Source of the DNA: an uncultured Veillonellaceae bacterium
GTDB taxonomy: Bacteria > Bacillota > Negativicutes > Selenomonadales > Selenomonadaceae
Assembly (NCBI GenBank): GCA_902773295.1
Contig: CACYDT010000084.1
Span: 1-32,517, forward strand
DNA length: 32,517 nucleotides
Direction: 5' to 3'
Positions 1 to 9,536 of the stretch are shown here, piece by piece (positions within the stretch are counted from its first letter, which is position 1; each line of letters begins with the position of its first letter). The notes under the pieces are model-generated. The model ran no database searches and was not told where the DNA came from. It saw only the letters and a list, made by a program, of their open reading frames with translations. The translations under genes and the position numbers were made by a program.

Positions 1-1
1 A

Positions 2-697
2 AAAGAAATCGCCCAGCTTGCCGACAAAGCCTGCAGGGAAATCGCCGAGCAAAAAGCACAAATGCAGGGAACAGTGACCATCGCTTGCGTGGAAAGCATT
101 GCATCGCGCCTTTTGCCGGAAATCATAGCTGCGTTCAGCCAGAATTTTCCTTCCGTCAAATATGAGCTGTATAGTGCGGATGGCAACGACATCCGCGAGA
201 AAATCGACCGTGGCAATATCGACCTTGGCATCTTGCTAGAGCCGGTGGAGGTAGCAAAGTACAACTTTCTTCGCCTGCCCTGCTATGAAAAATGGGGTGT
301 CGTCATGCGTGAGGATTCGCCCCTTGCCCGAAAAGAAGCGATTGTCACGAAAGATATACAGGGGGTGCCTATCATCATTCCACGGCGCACCATTGTCATC
401 GAAGAGATTTCCAGATGGTTGGAGGTTGAGGAACATCGGCTTAACATTGTTGCCTCCCACAATTTGCCAACCAACGGGTTGCTTCTTGCAAAGCAGGGTA
501 TTGGATACCTCATTTGCGTCGAGGGATCTTTTACCATACGCCCAATGCCCGGTCTTTGCTTTCGTCCGTTTCTGCCGGAACGCATCACGGGGCATGTGCT
601 GGCTTGGAAGAAAAACCACGCCTTCTCCCAGGTAACGCAACATTTCTTGGAGTTTGTACGGAGCAAGTACGAGGTTTCTCAAGACAGGCAGCCTTAA
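2..697 (+). CDS. LysR-family regulator, C-terminal effector-binding domain (5' cut by window edge)
   Basis: The frame is open from base 2, so the N-terminal winged-helix DNA-binding domain lies outside the window; a Met codon at 62 is internal. The visible ~230 residues start with a coiled linker rich in Ala, Glu and Lys. The pattern MQGTVTIACVESIASRLLPE then opens the periplasmic-binding-protein-like effector domain typical of LysR regulators, and DRGNIDLGILLEP is the usual mid-domain motif. The effector cannot be told from sequence. LysR proteins often control a neighbouring gene, but the next gene (829-1566) is convergent, so the target may lie to the left of the window. The family is sure; the specific function is unknown. 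Confidence 0.85.
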   Translation, partial: KEIAQLADKACREIAEQKAQMQGTVTIACVESIASRLLPEIIAAFSQNFPSVKYELYSADGNDIREKIDRGNIDLGILLEPVEVAKYNFLRLPCYEKWGVVMREDSPLARKEAIVTKDIQGVPIIIPRRTIVIEEISRWLEVEEHRLNIVASHNLPTNGLLLAKQGIGYLICVEGSFTIRPMPGLCFRPFLPERITGHVLAWKKNHAFSQVTQHFLEFVRSKYEVSQDRQP

Positions 698-828
698 AAA
701 AATATAAATGTCTACCAGACGGTTGTCTCAGTTATCATTTTCACGCATTGGACATCGCCGCCTCTTGCTTGAAATGTCCAAATATTCTCTTTCTCGAACC
801 GCGGAAGCCGCACGGGACAACTACTTTT

Positions 829-1566
829 TCAATCCAATACCTTTTCCGGCTCAAACAGAAGCCTTGCGAGATGAATCCCTTGCTTGCCGCCCAAATTTAA
901 GCCGCGAATACAGTAATGGCAATAAGCGGCAACTTTATCCGTGGGAATTTGCGAGCAATGTTCTTCCATCAACCGCTTTTTTTCTTCTTCGGTATGTTCC
1001 TCGAACAATCCCTCTGCTCCCTCTACGAAACGTTTGGGTGCAAGTTTGGCGTTGCGCGGCGGTTGCGGTTGGTAGAGAGAATAGCCGCAAAACTTGGTGT
1101 GCTCATGGTTTTCGGCAAGTTCGACGATGTTGATGTTCATACGCCGCATAAGTTCGCGCACGGCATCCTGCTCGGCACGGTTCTCTTTGGAACGCCAGCA
1201 GTCCTGCACGGTCATGCTCTCGCCGTGATAGTTGGGATAGGGAAAGCTGTCATCCTCCAAAATCAATTCCCAAATGGACTGACGCAGGATTTCTGGATGA
1301 CGCTCCTCAAAAATCGCCGAACAGTTATGGCAAATGGAAACCATCGTACTGCCTGCCGGGAAATCCTCATAATGCTTGATGGATTTCCATTCGTCTCGAT
1401 ACCATTCCGGCATCCGCTCTTCAAAGTCCTGCACCTTGTACTTCACTACACAGCAGCGAATGATTGGCAAAGAAAACCTGTCCTTCACATACTCCTGTAC
1501 CTTGCGGCTGAGCTTTGGCTCACCTTCTGTAAAAACACAGCTTGCCACAAAAAAACGTTCTCCCAT
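829..1566 (-). CDS. Two-repeat cysteine-rich (CCG-domain-like) Fe-S protein
   Basis: A 245-residue protein with no signal peptide. Its cysteines fall into two similar sets: Cys10, a Cys-Cys pair near 37-38 and CHNC near 79; then Cys near 121, FCG near 157 and YCHYC near 214. This is the layout of the cysteine-rich CCG domain known from HdrB, GlpC and LutA, which binds Fe-S clusters and mediates electron transfer or disulfide chemistry. The first repeat has CC followed by V rather than the usual CCG, so the match is by pattern only. An in-frame GTG exists at 1590, but the ATG at 1566 is preceded by AAGGAGG eight bases upstream and is the better start. It faces the LysR gene. The substrate is unknown. 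Confidence 0.65.
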   Translation of the reverse strand: MGERFFVASCVFTEGEPKLSRKVQEYVKDRFSLPIIRCCVVKYKVQDFEERMPEWYRDEWKSIKHYEDFPAGSTMVSICHNCSAIFEERHPEILRQSIWELILEDDSFPYPNYHGESMTVQDCWRSKENRAEQDAVRELMRRMNINIVELAENHEHTKFCGYSLYQPQPPRNAKLAPKRFVEGAEGLFEEHTEEEKKRLMEEHCSQIPTDKVAAYCHYCIRGLNLGGKQGIHLARLLFEPEKVLD

Positions 1567-1639
1567 GCAAAACTCCTCCTTGCCATACACAAATCAGCAA
1601 TCATTAAGCCTTAATTTCTCAAAATTTTATTACTCAATT

Positions 1640-1837
1640 TCAATCACCCACCTGCAATCCATATACTTCATCCAATAGCTTGTTATAGGCTTCCATGATA
1701 GTATTATGTTCTAATTCATTAAAATGTCCCTTAGTCTCACATTTTACATCTTCATCCTCTATATATAGAGAGTGATACGCCACACTATCTGAAGATTTCT
1801 GCCGTACATATAAAATCCATTTTCTGTTCCTCCGCAT
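1640..1837 (-). CDS. Small hypothetical protein following the pglZ remnant
   Basis: A 65-residue ORF starting MRRNRKWILYVRQK and ending YGLQVGD. Its ATG lies one base past the pglZ stop codon, a spacing typical of translational coupling. The same frame stays open upstream inside pglZ, but the ATG at 1837 is the natural start. It is acidic in the middle (IEDEDVKCE) with no membrane segment. I do not recognise the family. Type 1 BREX islands usually carry brxL after pglZ; this is far too short and not Lon-like. It could be a small accessory gene of the old BREX island or the start of a gene whose rest was deleted. Confidence 0.45.
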   Translation of the reverse strand: MRRNRKWILYVRQKSSDSVAYHSLYIEDEDVKCETKGHFNELEHNTIMEAYNKLLDEVYGLQVGD

Positions 1838-1838
1838 T

Positions 1839-3074
1839 TTAGCTGAAGAAATCAAACTCATCCACCGCAAAGGCGATATCGATTTGGAATTCTTCACGGG
1901 ATATAGGCAGACCGTCCTCATCGGCAATTACGAGATAATAGGTTTCTGTGCTGTCGTATTTGAGGGATTTTAAATTAAAACCTACTCGAAATTTACGTTC
2001 ATCTGCGTTTTCATCCGTTTTATCCGCAATAATGCGAGGCACATCGCTGACTTGCTTGCCTGCGCTGTCCGTAAAATACAACTGATAAGTTGCCGCGCGG
2101 AAATTTGCCTGTACAGCCTCTTTTCGGTAAAAGGTCAGCGAAAAAATCATGTTGCTGATTTTGCGGCTGGCCGACAGCAGACGAATGGTTACGGGCGTTA
2201 TATCGTATTTTGCCTTGTTCTTTTTGTATTCCTTGGAATCGTTGCGGAGGAAACGGTAATCAATGAGCGGCACGACCATTTCCTGCAAGCTGATGCCGCC
2301 ATGCACAAAGTTCAAGCCGCCGCCCTTCATTTTGATGCGGATACTTCCACGGGGAGCAAAGGCATCATACTCCGTTTCTCCTCCCAAAAACTTCACGGGG
2401 AGCAGATACTCCGGGGCAGCGCCTTTTCGCATGATGGCGTAACGGCGGGCAACTTCCACCTCTTGGTCGCCGGGGGTGTCTTTGTCCACCTTATCATCTT
2501 CCCGCAGAGGATTAAAGGTATAGAGGAAACCGTGATCGGAGGTAATGAGGATATGCGTCCCGCTTAATTCGCCGGTGATAATCCGCGCCATATTCTTTAT
2601 CTCATCTATGGCCTCCGCACAAGCTCCAAAGACGGAATTTTCTCCATGCCCCGCCTCGTCAATGGTGTCGTGGTAAATATACACCACATCCATGCCATGC
2701 ACCAGTTCCCCGCGCTCCGCTCGTTTCATGGAGATGATGTCTTTGTATTTTAGGGCGACGCTTTTGGGCTTGGCAGATTTTAAGATTTTGTCCCGATTCC
2801 CCGCCTCGGTGGATTCTCCGTCGGCTAACACCGAAAGTTTGTCGGATTTTAGTTCGACCGATAATTCTTTATGGGGCAAGAGTGCCGCCATGCCAAATTT
2901 TGTGACAGTGGGGAAGATGCCCTGCATGGCATTTATTTCCACTTTGCTCTGGGTTTCTCGGCGCAAAACCTTGGCAAGCTCGGCGGCCACCTCATAGCGC
3001 AGGGCATCGGAAATGATGACATACACTCTGGCGTCCGACGTTGCAACTTTGTAACGGTAGAAATGTTCAAATCC
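1839..3074 (-). pseudogene. pglZ: pglZ remnant: C-terminal half of BREX-1 alkaline-phosphatase-like protein
   Basis: The ~400 residues match the C-terminal half of the BREX type 1 PglZ phosphatase. Visible motifs are VYVIISDALRYE (metal-site Asp in the PglZ domain) and ITSDHGFLYT (second metal-site Asp and His), followed by a beta-rich tail. Intact type A PglZ proteins are about 800-850 residues, so the N-terminal half is missing. Upstream of the GTG at 3026 the frame still reads like PglZ (EHFYRYKV...), then runs into brxA sequence near 3065-3078. The join is out of frame with brxA. The GTG at 3026 could allow expression of a fragment, but without BrxC, PglX and the N-terminus no BREX activity is expected. 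Confidence 0.8.
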
Positions 3075-3466
3075 TCTTTGCTGAAGGAACTGTCAAGATT
3101 CCGATATTTCTCGCCGATGACCGTGAGCATGAAATCCCATACCAAGCGATATTGACGCATCATAGCATATAGGCAGATTTGCTTTGCCACATCGCTTGGT
3201 TCGTTGGCTATGGAGGATATCAAATCCCTATCTTCTAAAGCCTCCAAACGACGAATACAGGCCAAAGCCATCTGCCTGACGGATTTTTCTGTGGGATATT
3301 GGAAAAGATTATCCAATATGATTTTATTTACGATTTCTTCCTTTTCTAAACCAGTCTCCATCAGTTTTGCCGTGGTACGTGTTTCGTGAAACAAAAATTG
3401 TTCCCGCGTCATGACGGCAGTATAGGGGCTTGATTCCTTCAATTGTCTATTAACTAATTGCGGCAT
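3075..3466 (-). pseudogene. brxA: brxA remnant (DUF1819), 5' part only
   Basis: About 130 residues match the N-terminal part of BrxA, the first gene of type 1 BREX phage-defence islands (usually ~200 residues). FLFHETRTTAKLMETG, DNLFQYPTEKSV and RLVWDFMLTVIGEKY follow the DUF1819 pattern. The ATG at 3466 has a strong GGAGGT ribosome site six bases upstream, so the start is intact. After SKED (residues 129-132) the homology ends; the frame continues in an unrelated reading of pglZ sequence and stops at 2933. The gene is a deletion stub joined to pglZ, and the junction is placed only to within about ten bases. Confidence 0.75.
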
Positions 3467-3656
3467 GATTTACCTCCGACATCACCTTCGTCATTTTCCC
3501 ATTAACTAAACGCCATTGCCTTCAACACACGAGATGAAAAAATTTCCCCACAAAAGAAGGTAAATCATGGATGTTTCGCGAAATAAGTCGAAGCAGATGA
3601 ATTTTGTTTTTGTGGTTACTGTGAACTGCAGATATGTGTGAAAGGATTGGTCAAGT

Positions 3657-4523
3657 ATGACAACAGAAATTTCGCGTCGTTCGTTTCTCAAGGGAGTATC
3701 GGCATTGGGCGCATCGTTGGCCGCCGGTACGTTTTTTGCCTTGAACGGCAGTGCCATCGCCGAGGCGGCGAAAAGCGGTGATGGAGTTCCCGTGGACAGT
3801 AAGGCTGTTTCAAAAGGTACACCTCATATATCTGCCGCCAAGGGCGAGATTGCCGAAAGGATTTTGTTGCCGGGAGATCCCCTGCGGGCAAAATTCATCG
3901 CCGAGAATTTTCTGGAACATCCAAAACAGTACAATTCTGTCCGCAATATCTTCGGATATACCGGCACCTATAAGGGAGTGCCGGTTTCGGTGCAGGGAAC
4001 GGGCATGGGAATGCCGTCCATGTCCATCTATGCCCATGAATTGATCAGCGAATACGGCGTAAAAAAACTTTTTCGGGTAGGGACCTGCGGCGGTATGCAC
4101 AAAAGTGTGAAACTCAGGGATGTCATCATTGCCCAAGGAGCCTCCACTGATTCCGGTATGGTGCGTAACATCTTCGGCAGCAGCATCAATTTTGCTCCAC
4201 TTGCCGATTACGATCTTTTATCCAAGGCCGTGGCAAATACAAAAAAGTTGGGATTGAACGCCAAAGTAGGGAATGTCATTTCCGTGGATCGCTTTTACGA
4301 TAAGGAAATCGACAACGAGAAACTTCGTTCCTATGGGATTTTGGCTGTGGAAATGGAGGCCGCTGCGCTGTATCTCCTGGCCGCTCAATTCCAGGTACAG
4401 GCATTGGCCATCTTAACCGTCAGCGATCATCTTTTCACGCATGAATCGACGAGTGCCGCAGAACGGCAGACGAGCTTTAACGATATGGTGAAGATAGCAC
4501 TGGAAACCGCCATAGAGGCATAA
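3657..4523 (+). CDS. deoD: DeoD-type purine nucleoside phosphorylase with a Tat signal peptide
   Basis: Residues ~55-288 are a full hexameric-type purine nucleoside phosphorylase, which splits purine nucleosides with phosphate into base and ribose-1-phosphate. The known active-site segments are present: [16 protein letters not shown] (phosphate loop), [16 protein letters not shown] (ribose-binding Glu) and VSDH (catalytic Asp). Normal DeoD begins at about the TPHIS motif. Here some 54 residues precede it, opening with a twin-arginine motif SRRSFLKG, a hydrophobic stretch and an AIA-EA cleavage site near residue 36. The start ATG has AAAGGA ten bases upstream, and the signal is in one frame with the enzyme. 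I infer export to the periplasm or outside for nucleoside salvage. The gene stands alone and converges on the symporter gene. Confidence 0.9.
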   Translation: MTTEISRRSFLKGVSALGASLAAGTFFALNGSAIAEAAKSGDGVPVDSKAVSKGTPHISAAKGEIAERILLPGDPLRAKFIAENFLEHPKQYNSVRNIFGYTGTYKGVPVSVQGTGMGMPSMSIYAHELISEYGVKKLFRVGTCGGMHKSVKLRDVIIAQGASTDSGMVRNIFGSSINFAPLADYDLLSKAVANTKKLGLNAKVGNVISVDRFYDKEIDNEKLRSYGILAVEMEAAALYLLAAQFQVQALAILTVSDHLFTHESTSAAERQTSFNDMVKIALETAIEA

Positions 4524-4560
4524 AATGCTGAGACATCGGCAGAGGACGGAACGTCTTTGC

Positions 4561-6078
4561 TTAGTTGAGCTCATCCCAGACCGGCAAAGGGTCGCCGATG
4601 ATTTCGGAGTCGAATTTGCCTTCTCGGCCTTCGAAATGATCGAAGGCCTTCTGCACTTTGCCGAAGCCCATGTACAGGAGCGGAAGGTTGCAGTATACCA
4701 TTACGATGTTGGCGAAATCGCTGAGATTCCATAGGGCGCTGAGATCGAAGCCGGCAATATTCGTAACCATGCCGAAGGCCAGCACTGCGAGATTCACCAG
4801 GCGGACGGAGGCAATGAAGGCTTTGTTGCCGGAGATCTGTCTGGCGCATATCTCCGAAAAGGACAGGAACCCCAGCAGGCAGGTAAAGGCGAAGATGGCG
4901 AAACAAATGCTGATTACCAGAGTAGCCAGACCGTAGCCGGTTCCATCGCCAAGCATCTGCGCGCAGGAAGCCAAGAACTTCTCAAGGCGGCCAAGCTCGA
5001 ACCAGGCCGCAGCGCCGTCTCTCAGCCAGGCCTGCCCCATGATGAGGATGAAGCCCGTCAGGGTGCAGATGACCATAGTGTCAAGGAAGACGCCGATGGC
5101 CTGTATGACACCCTGCTCGCAGGGATGCTTGGCATGGGATACGGCGGCGGGCATGGAGAGGGTGCCCTGCCCGGCCTCGTTGCTCATGAGGCCGCGTTTG
5201 ATTCCCTGGGAAAGCGCGATGCCCAAGGCACCGCCGAAGACCGGCTCCGGCCGGAAGGCTTCCGTCACCACTGTATAGAAAAACCAGGGAAGCAGCTCAA
5301 GGTTCATGGCAACCATCACCAGCACTGCCGATACATAGACCACCGCCATGATGGGCACCAATACATCGGTGATGCGGGTAATGCGCCGCAGGCCGCCGAA
5401 GATGGAAAACGTCGTCAGTCCCATCAGTAGCAGGAAAAAAAGCCAGACCAAGGGGCTGTCGGCGGCAAGCTCCATCCCGGTCACGTTCTGGGTGATGGCC
5501 ACCATGGCGGAGATTGTATTGAATCCCTGGGCAGGGATGCAGAGCAGAGCGTAGATGATGTACAGCAGGCTCAGGGCACCGCCCACGGCAGCAGCGCCGC
5601 CCAGGAGTTTCCTGCCATAGCAGGGCAGGCCGCCCACATACTCATTGCCTTGCTTTTCCTTGTAGATCTGGGAGAGCGTGGACTCCACAAAGGCCGTTGC
5701 CATACCGAAGAATGCGGATACCCACATCCAGAACAAGGCACCGGGACCTCCGGTGGAAACCGCGCCCGTCACCCCCAGGATGTTTCCGGGGCCCACCCTC
5801 ATGGCCGTGGACAGAAGAAAAGAGGCCAGAAGGCTGATTCCCCGCCCTTCGTTCCGGTTCGTTGCCAGGACATGGAGCCCATATTTGAAATACTTGACCT
5901 GCACAAAGCGCAGGTTCAGGGTGAAATAGATGCCGGTTCCCACAAGCAAAAGGATGACCAGCGGCAGTTCCCCGATGATGGGGAGATTGGCATACCAATC
6001 CAAATTGGTTGGAAATCCCCATACCAAGTCTGCCAAATCCTGGAATACGGCACAAATGCTTCCTATCCATTCATACAT
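4561..6078 (-). CDS. AGCS-family sodium:alanine/glycine symporter
   Basis: A 505-residue inner-membrane transporter with about eleven hydrophobic segments. The AGCS signature is clear: RVGPGNILGVTGAV, then STGGPGALFWMWVSAFFGM and the following Glu-containing helix (FVESTLSQIYK). Later segments SNEAGQGTLSMPAA and GFLSFSEICARQ also fit. The family imports alanine, glycine or a related small amino acid with sodium or protons. The ATG at 6078 has AAGGAG eight bases upstream. It lies about 100 bases downstream of trpA on the same strand but has its own promoter (6141-6169), so it is probably a separate unit with possible readthrough from trp. The exact substrate is not readable. Confidence 0.9.
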   Translation of the reverse strand: MYEWIGSICAVFQDLADLVWGFPTNLDWYANLPIIGELPLVILLLVGTGIYFTLNLRFVQVKYFKYGLHVLATNRNEGRGISLLASFLLSTAMRVGPGNILGVTGAVSTGGPGALFWMWVSAFFGMATAFVESTLSQIYKEKQGNEYVGGLPCYGRKLLGGAAAVGGALSLLYIIYALLCIPAQGFNTISAMVAITQNVTGMELAADSPLVWLFFLLLMGLTTFSIFGGLRRITRITDVLVPIMAVVYVSAVLVMVAMNLELLPWFFYTVVTEAFRPEPVFGGALGIALSQGIKRGLMSNEAGQGTLSMPAAVSHAKHPCEQGVIQAIGVFLDTMVICTLTGFILIMGQAWLRDGAAAWFELGRLEKFLASCAQMLGDGTGYGLATLVISICFAIFAFTCLLGFLSFSEICARQISGNKAFIASVRLVNLAVLAFGMVTNIAGFDLSALWNLSDFANIVMVYCNLPLLYMGFGKVQKAFDHFEGREGKFDSEIIGDPLPVWDELN

Positions 6079-6140
6079 CCAAAAGTCTCCTTCCCATCCT
6101 TTGTGCGCTGTTCATGACACGGCAAATTCCAATGGTCTCC

Positions 6141-6169
6141 AGTATAGCACAAGCGGGGATGGATTTCTA
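6141..6169 (-). promoter_or_regulatory. Predicted promoter of the AGCS symporter gene
   Basis: On the minus strand TATACT (6141-6146) is preceded by an extended -10 TG and, 17 bases further upstream, by TAGAAA (4/6 match to TTGACA). It sits in the gap between trpA and the symporter. No terminator is visible between trpA and this promoter. Confidence 0.5.
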
Positions 6170-6177
6170 TCTGGAAA

Positions 6178-6951
6178 TCAGGCGACGATGGCAGTTTTCA
6201 TGCTCTTTACATATTCCCCGATGTATTTCGGCGCCTGTTTCCCATATTTTTCCAGCAGTTTGATGATGGCAGAGCCTACGATGGCGCCGTCGGAGATGCC
6301 GGACATTTTTCTTGCCTGCTCCGGCGTGGAGATGCCGAAGCCGATGGCGCAGGGAAGTTCGGTATTCTGGCGGACGGACTGGACCATCGAGGAGAGGTCT
6401 GTCTGTATTTCGTTGCGGACGCCGGTGACTCCGAGGCTGGATACGATGTAGAGGAATCCCTTCGCTTCCCTGGCGATCATGGCAATGCGCTGCTTTGAGG
6501 TCGGGGCGATGAGGGAAACGAGATCCACATCGTGGGCTTCGCAGAGGGGGGCGAACTCATTCTTTTCTTCGAAGGGGAGGTCGGGGAGGATCAGGCCATC
6601 CATCCCGATTTTCTGGCAGGTTGCGAGGAAGCGCTCCGCGCCGTAGGAGAAGACCACATTGGCATAGGTCATGAAAACCATGGGGACGGTCACGTCCTTG
6701 CGGAGCTCCCGTACCATGTCGAAAATCTTGTCCGTTGTCGTGCCGCTTTTGAGGGCGCGGATGTTTGCGCCCTGGATCACAGGCCCCTCGGCGGTGGGGT
6801 CGGAGAAGGGGATGCCCAGCTCGATGAGGTCCGCGCCGTTCTCGGCGGCGGCGCGGACGGCGGCGGCGGTGGTCTCAAGGTCGGGGTCGCCGCAGGTGAT
6901 GAAGGGAATGAAGGCTTTCCCATTGGCAAATGCGTTCTTGATCTTACTCAT
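6178..6951 (-). CDS. trpA: Tryptophan synthase alpha chain
   Basis: A 257-residue TIM-barrel subunit that cleaves indole-3-glycerol phosphate to indole and passes the indole to TrpB. The catalytic Glu is in [11 protein letters not shown]. The position of the second catalytic acid (E. coli Asp60, LADGP) is Glu here (TAEGP); I recall this as common in Firmicutes TrpA rather than a defect. The phosphate-binding segments GFGIS and GAIVGSAII are present. The ATG at 6951 overlaps the end of trpB by eight bases with AGGAGAG upstream. The frame is open further upstream, but that is inside trpB. It is the last gene of the trp operon. Confidence 0.95.
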   Translation of the reverse strand: MSKIKNAFANGKAFIPFITCGDPDLETTAAAVRAAAENGADLIELGIPFSDPTAEGPVIQGANIRALKSGTTTDKIFDMVRELRKDVTVPMVFMTYANVVFSYGAERFLATCQKIGMDGLILPDLPFEEKNEFAPLCEAHDVDLVSLIAPTSKQRIAMIAREAKGFLYIVSSLGVTGVRNEIQTDLSSMVQSVRQNTELPCAIGFGISTPEQARKMSGISDGAIVGSAIIKLLEKYGKQAPKYIGEYVKSMKTAIVA

Positions 6952-8143
6952 GGATGATCTCTCCTCTGTAGCGCGCAATGGCTGCGCAGTCCTTGTCGCC
7001 CCGTCCGGACAGGGTGACGACGATGATGTTTTCTTTGGCAAGGGTCGGGGCGAATTTCATGGCGTAGGCAACGGCATGAGCCGACTCGATGGCGGGGATG
7101 ATGCCCTCGGTCCTCGCGAGGTACTCAAAGGCATCGACGGCCTCATCGTCCGTGACAGGCACGTATTTCGCACGGCCGATGTCGTGGAGGTAGGCATGCT
7201 CCGGGCCGACGCCGGGATAGTCAAGCCCTGCGGAAATGGAGTAGACGGGGGCAATCTGTCCGTACTCGTCCTGGCAGAAATAGGATTTCATGCCATGGAA
7301 AATGCCAAGGCTGCCCGTGTTGATGGTGGCGGCGGTCTCCTTGGAATCTATGCCGCGCCCTGCCGCCTCGCAGCCGATGAGCGCTACTTCCTTGTCTTCA
7401 ATGAAATGATAGAAGCTGCCGATGGCATTGGATCCTCCTCCTACGCAGGCAATTACCGCATCGGGAAGGCATCCTTCTTTCTCGCGGAGCTGTTCCTTGA
7501 TTTCCCGGGAAATCACTGCTTGGAAGTCGCGGACGATGGTGGGGAAGGGATGGGGCCCCATCACGGAGCCAAGGCAGTAATGGGTATCGCTGATGCGGGA
7601 GGTCCATTCCCGCATGGCTTCAGAGACGGCATCCTTGAGGGTGGCCGTGCCGGTTTTCACAGGGATGACCTCTGCGCCCAGGAGCTTCATGCGATAGACA
7701 TTGAGCGCCTGGCGCTTCGTGTCTTCCTCTCCCATGAAGACCACGCATTCCATTCCCATGAGGGCAGCGGCAGTTGCGGTGGCAACGCCGTGCTGTCCTG
7801 CGCCTGTTTCGGCAATCAGGCGGGTCTTTCCCATTTTCTTCGCCAGGAGCGCCTGGCCGAGGACATTGTTGATTTTGTGGGCGCCTGTGTGGTTCAGATC
7901 CTCCCGCTTGAGATAGATTTTCGCGCCGCCGAGCTCCTTTGTCATCTTTTCGGCGAAGTAGAGGCGGGAGGGCCTTCCGGCGTAATCATTCAGGAGCGTT
8001 TCCAGTTCCCGCTGGAAAAGGGGATCCTCCTTGCAGCGATGATAGGCTTCTTCCAGTTCGATGACGGCGTTCATCAGGGTTTCGGGGATGTACTGTCCGC
8101 CGTGGATGCCGAAGCGTCCGCGGTTCTGTGGTTCCTTTGTCAT
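6944..8143 (-). CDS. trpB: Tryptophan synthase beta chain
   Basis: A 399-residue PLP enzyme that condenses indole with serine to tryptophan. The PLP lysine is in HTGAHKINN, the catalytic Glu in AETGAGQHG, and the phosphate-binding loop is [10 protein letters not shown]. Length and N-terminus ([15 protein letters not shown]) are normal for the TrpB1 type that pairs with TrpA. The ATG at 8143 overlaps the trpF stop as ATGA, indicating coupled translation. The frame stays open upstream into trpF but that part is not coding. Confidence 0.96.
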   Translation of the reverse strand: MTKEPQNRGRFGIHGGQYIPETLMNAVIELEEAYHRCKEDPLFQRELETLLNDYAGRPSRLYFAEKMTKELGGAKIYLKREDLNHTGAHKINNVLGQALLAKKMGKTRLIAETGAGQHGVATATAAALMGMECVVFMGEEDTKRQALNVYRMKLLGAEVIPVKTGTATLKDAVSEAMREWTSRISDTHYCLGSVMGPHPFPTIVRDFQAVISREIKEQLREKEGCLPDAVIACVGGGSNAIGSFYHFIEDKEVALIGCEAAGRGIDSKETAATINTGSLGIFHGMKSYFCQDEYGQIAPVYSISAGLDYPGVGPEHAYLHDIGRAKYVPVTDDEAVDAFEYLARTEGIIPAIESAHAVAYAMKFAPTLAKENIIVVTLSGRGDKDCAAIARYRGEIIHE

Positions 8144-8757
8144 GGTTTCTGTTCCTTTCCGGTGTTCCTGACGGCGGCGATGAAAGCCGCCATTTTTTCT
8201 TTGTCCTTGTATCCGTTGGTTTCGATGCCGGAGCTGACATCCACGGCATAGGGAGTTAGTGCCCGGACGGCTGTGCCGGCGTTCTCCGTTGTCAGTCCTC
8301 CTGCGAGGAAGTAGGGCCTTGTCATGGCCTTGAGGAAAGACCAGTCGAAGGTCATGCCTGTTCCGGCACCGGCATCCAGCAGCACGGAATCGGCGGGGCT
8401 TTCCTTTGCCCGGTCGATATCTTCCGATGAAGCGACGCGGAAGGCATGGAGGATGGGGAGGTCTGTGCGACTGCACAGCCTTTCGATATAGGCGCCGTCC
8501 TCTGTGCCGTGGAGCTGGATGATGTCGATGATGCCTGACTCCGCTATGGATGCGATGCGTTCCATGTCCTCGTTGACGAAGACGCCGACGGCCCGGATGG
8601 ACGGATGGAGAAGGTGCTTCAGTTCCCGTGCCTTTGCAGCGGTCACGCATCGCTTGCTCCCGGGGGCGAAGACGAAGCCGATGTAGTCGGGCTTCAGCTC
8701 GTTGGCGGCTTCGATGTCCTCCGGGCGGGAAAGCCCGCAGAGCTTGATTTTCGTCAT
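8140..8757 (-). CDS. trpF: Phosphoribosylanthranilate isomerase
   Basis: A 205-residue TIM-barrel enzyme that converts N-(5-phosphoribosyl)anthranilate to the enol carboxyphenylamino-deoxyribulose phosphate. The catalytic Cys is in [10 protein letters not shown], and the catalytic Asp in LLDAGAGTG; the phosphate loops are GGLTTENA and DVSSGIET. The start overlaps the trpC stop by ATGA and the stop overlaps the trpB start by ATGA. It is a stand-alone gene, not fused to trpC as in enteric bacteria. Confidence 0.95.
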   Translation of the reverse strand: MTKIKLCGLSRPEDIEAANELKPDYIGFVFAPGSKRCVTAAKARELKHLLHPSIRAVGVFVNEDMERIASIAESGIIDIIQLHGTEDGAYIERLCSRTDLPILHAFRVASSEDIDRAKESPADSVLLDAGAGTGMTFDWSFLKAMTRPYFLAGGLTTENAGTAVRALTPYAVDVSSGIETNGYKDKEKMAAFIAAVRNTGKEQKP

Positions 8758-9536
8758 GGTGTCCCTCGCAGTTCCGCCAGCCTGGCCTTCTTGTCCTCCG
8801 CCCGCATGAGGGCTTCCCCCACGAGCACGGCATCAGCTCCCATCCTGCGGGCTTCTTCCACGTCCTCCGGCGAGGAGATGCCGCTTTCGGCGACGAACAG
8901 GATGTCCTTGGGCACGGATTCGCGAAGGCGGCGGCTGTTTCCCGTATCCACGGAGAAATCCTTGAGGTTGCGGTTGTTCACGCCGATGATGCGTGCTCCT
9001 GCCGCAAGCGCACGCCCGATTTCCTCCTCGTCATGGGCTTCCACGAGGGCGGAGAGGCCGAGAGAGTCTGCAATGGCGAGGTATTCCTTCAGCTGCCCGT
9101 CGTCGAGGATGGCGCAGATCAGGAGAACGGCGGCGGCGCCCAGCTTCTTCGCTTCATAGATCATGTACTCGTCCACGGTGAAATCTTTGCGAAGGCAGGG
9201 AAGGGCGACGGCGGAAGCGATTTCTTCCAGATAGCGGCTGCTTCCGAGGAACCATTTCGGCTCCGTCAGCACGGAGATGGCATCCGCTCCTGCCGCCTCG
9301 TATTCCCTCGCGATATCGAGGTAGGGGAAGTCGGCGGCGATGAGCCCCTTGGAAGGGGAGGCTTTCTTGCATTCGCAGATGAAGGAAATCCCCGGTTTCC
9401 CGAGCGCCTTCTCAAAGGGGAAGCTGCCTTTGGGCAAGGCGAGGGCTTCCTGCCGGATCCTTGCGAGGGAGCAGGCTTTCTTTGCCTCCTCGGTGCGATG
9501 CCGGGCATGCTCTGCCAGTTCTTCCAGGATGTTCAT
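8754..9536 (-). CDS. trpC: Indole-3-glycerol phosphate synthase
   Basis: A 260-residue TIM-barrel enzyme that closes the indole ring. Key motifs are [12 protein letters not shown] (catalytic Lys region), [25 protein letters not shown] (general-acid Lys), [10 protein letters not shown] and [11 protein letters not shown]. The frame remains open upstream within trpD, but the ATG at 9536 overlaps the trpD stop as ATGA and begins the typical [12 protein letters not shown] helix. It is coupled on both sides within the trp operon. Confidence 0.95.
   Translation of the reverse strand: MNILEELAEHARHRTEEAKKACSLARIRQEALALPKGSFPFEKALGKPGISFICECKKASPSKGLIAADFPYLDIAREYEAAGADAISVLTEPKWFLGSSRYLEEIASAVALPCLRKDFTVDEYMIYEAKKLGAAAVLLICAILDDGQLKEYLAIADSLGLSALVEAHDEEEIGRALAAGARIIGVNNRNLKDFSVDTGNSRRLRESVPKDILFVAESGISSPEDVEEARRMGADAVLVGEALMRAEDKKARLAELRGTP

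Noticed and set aside
708..828. Possible second LysR N-terminal fragment (reads ...KYSLSRTAEAARD...)
   Set aside because: A short resemblance to the LysR helix-turn-helix only; spacing to the preceding segment does not fit the family and there is no continuing domain.
6800..6830. The TrpA change of the second catalytic Asp to Glu as a sign of inactivation
   Set aside because: The TAEGP form is, as far as I recall, common in Firmicutes TrpA, and all other motifs are intact.
6951..7041. Longer N-terminus for trpA
   Set aside because: The extra residues are out-of-frame trpB sequence; the ATG at 6951 has the ribosome site and matches the family start.
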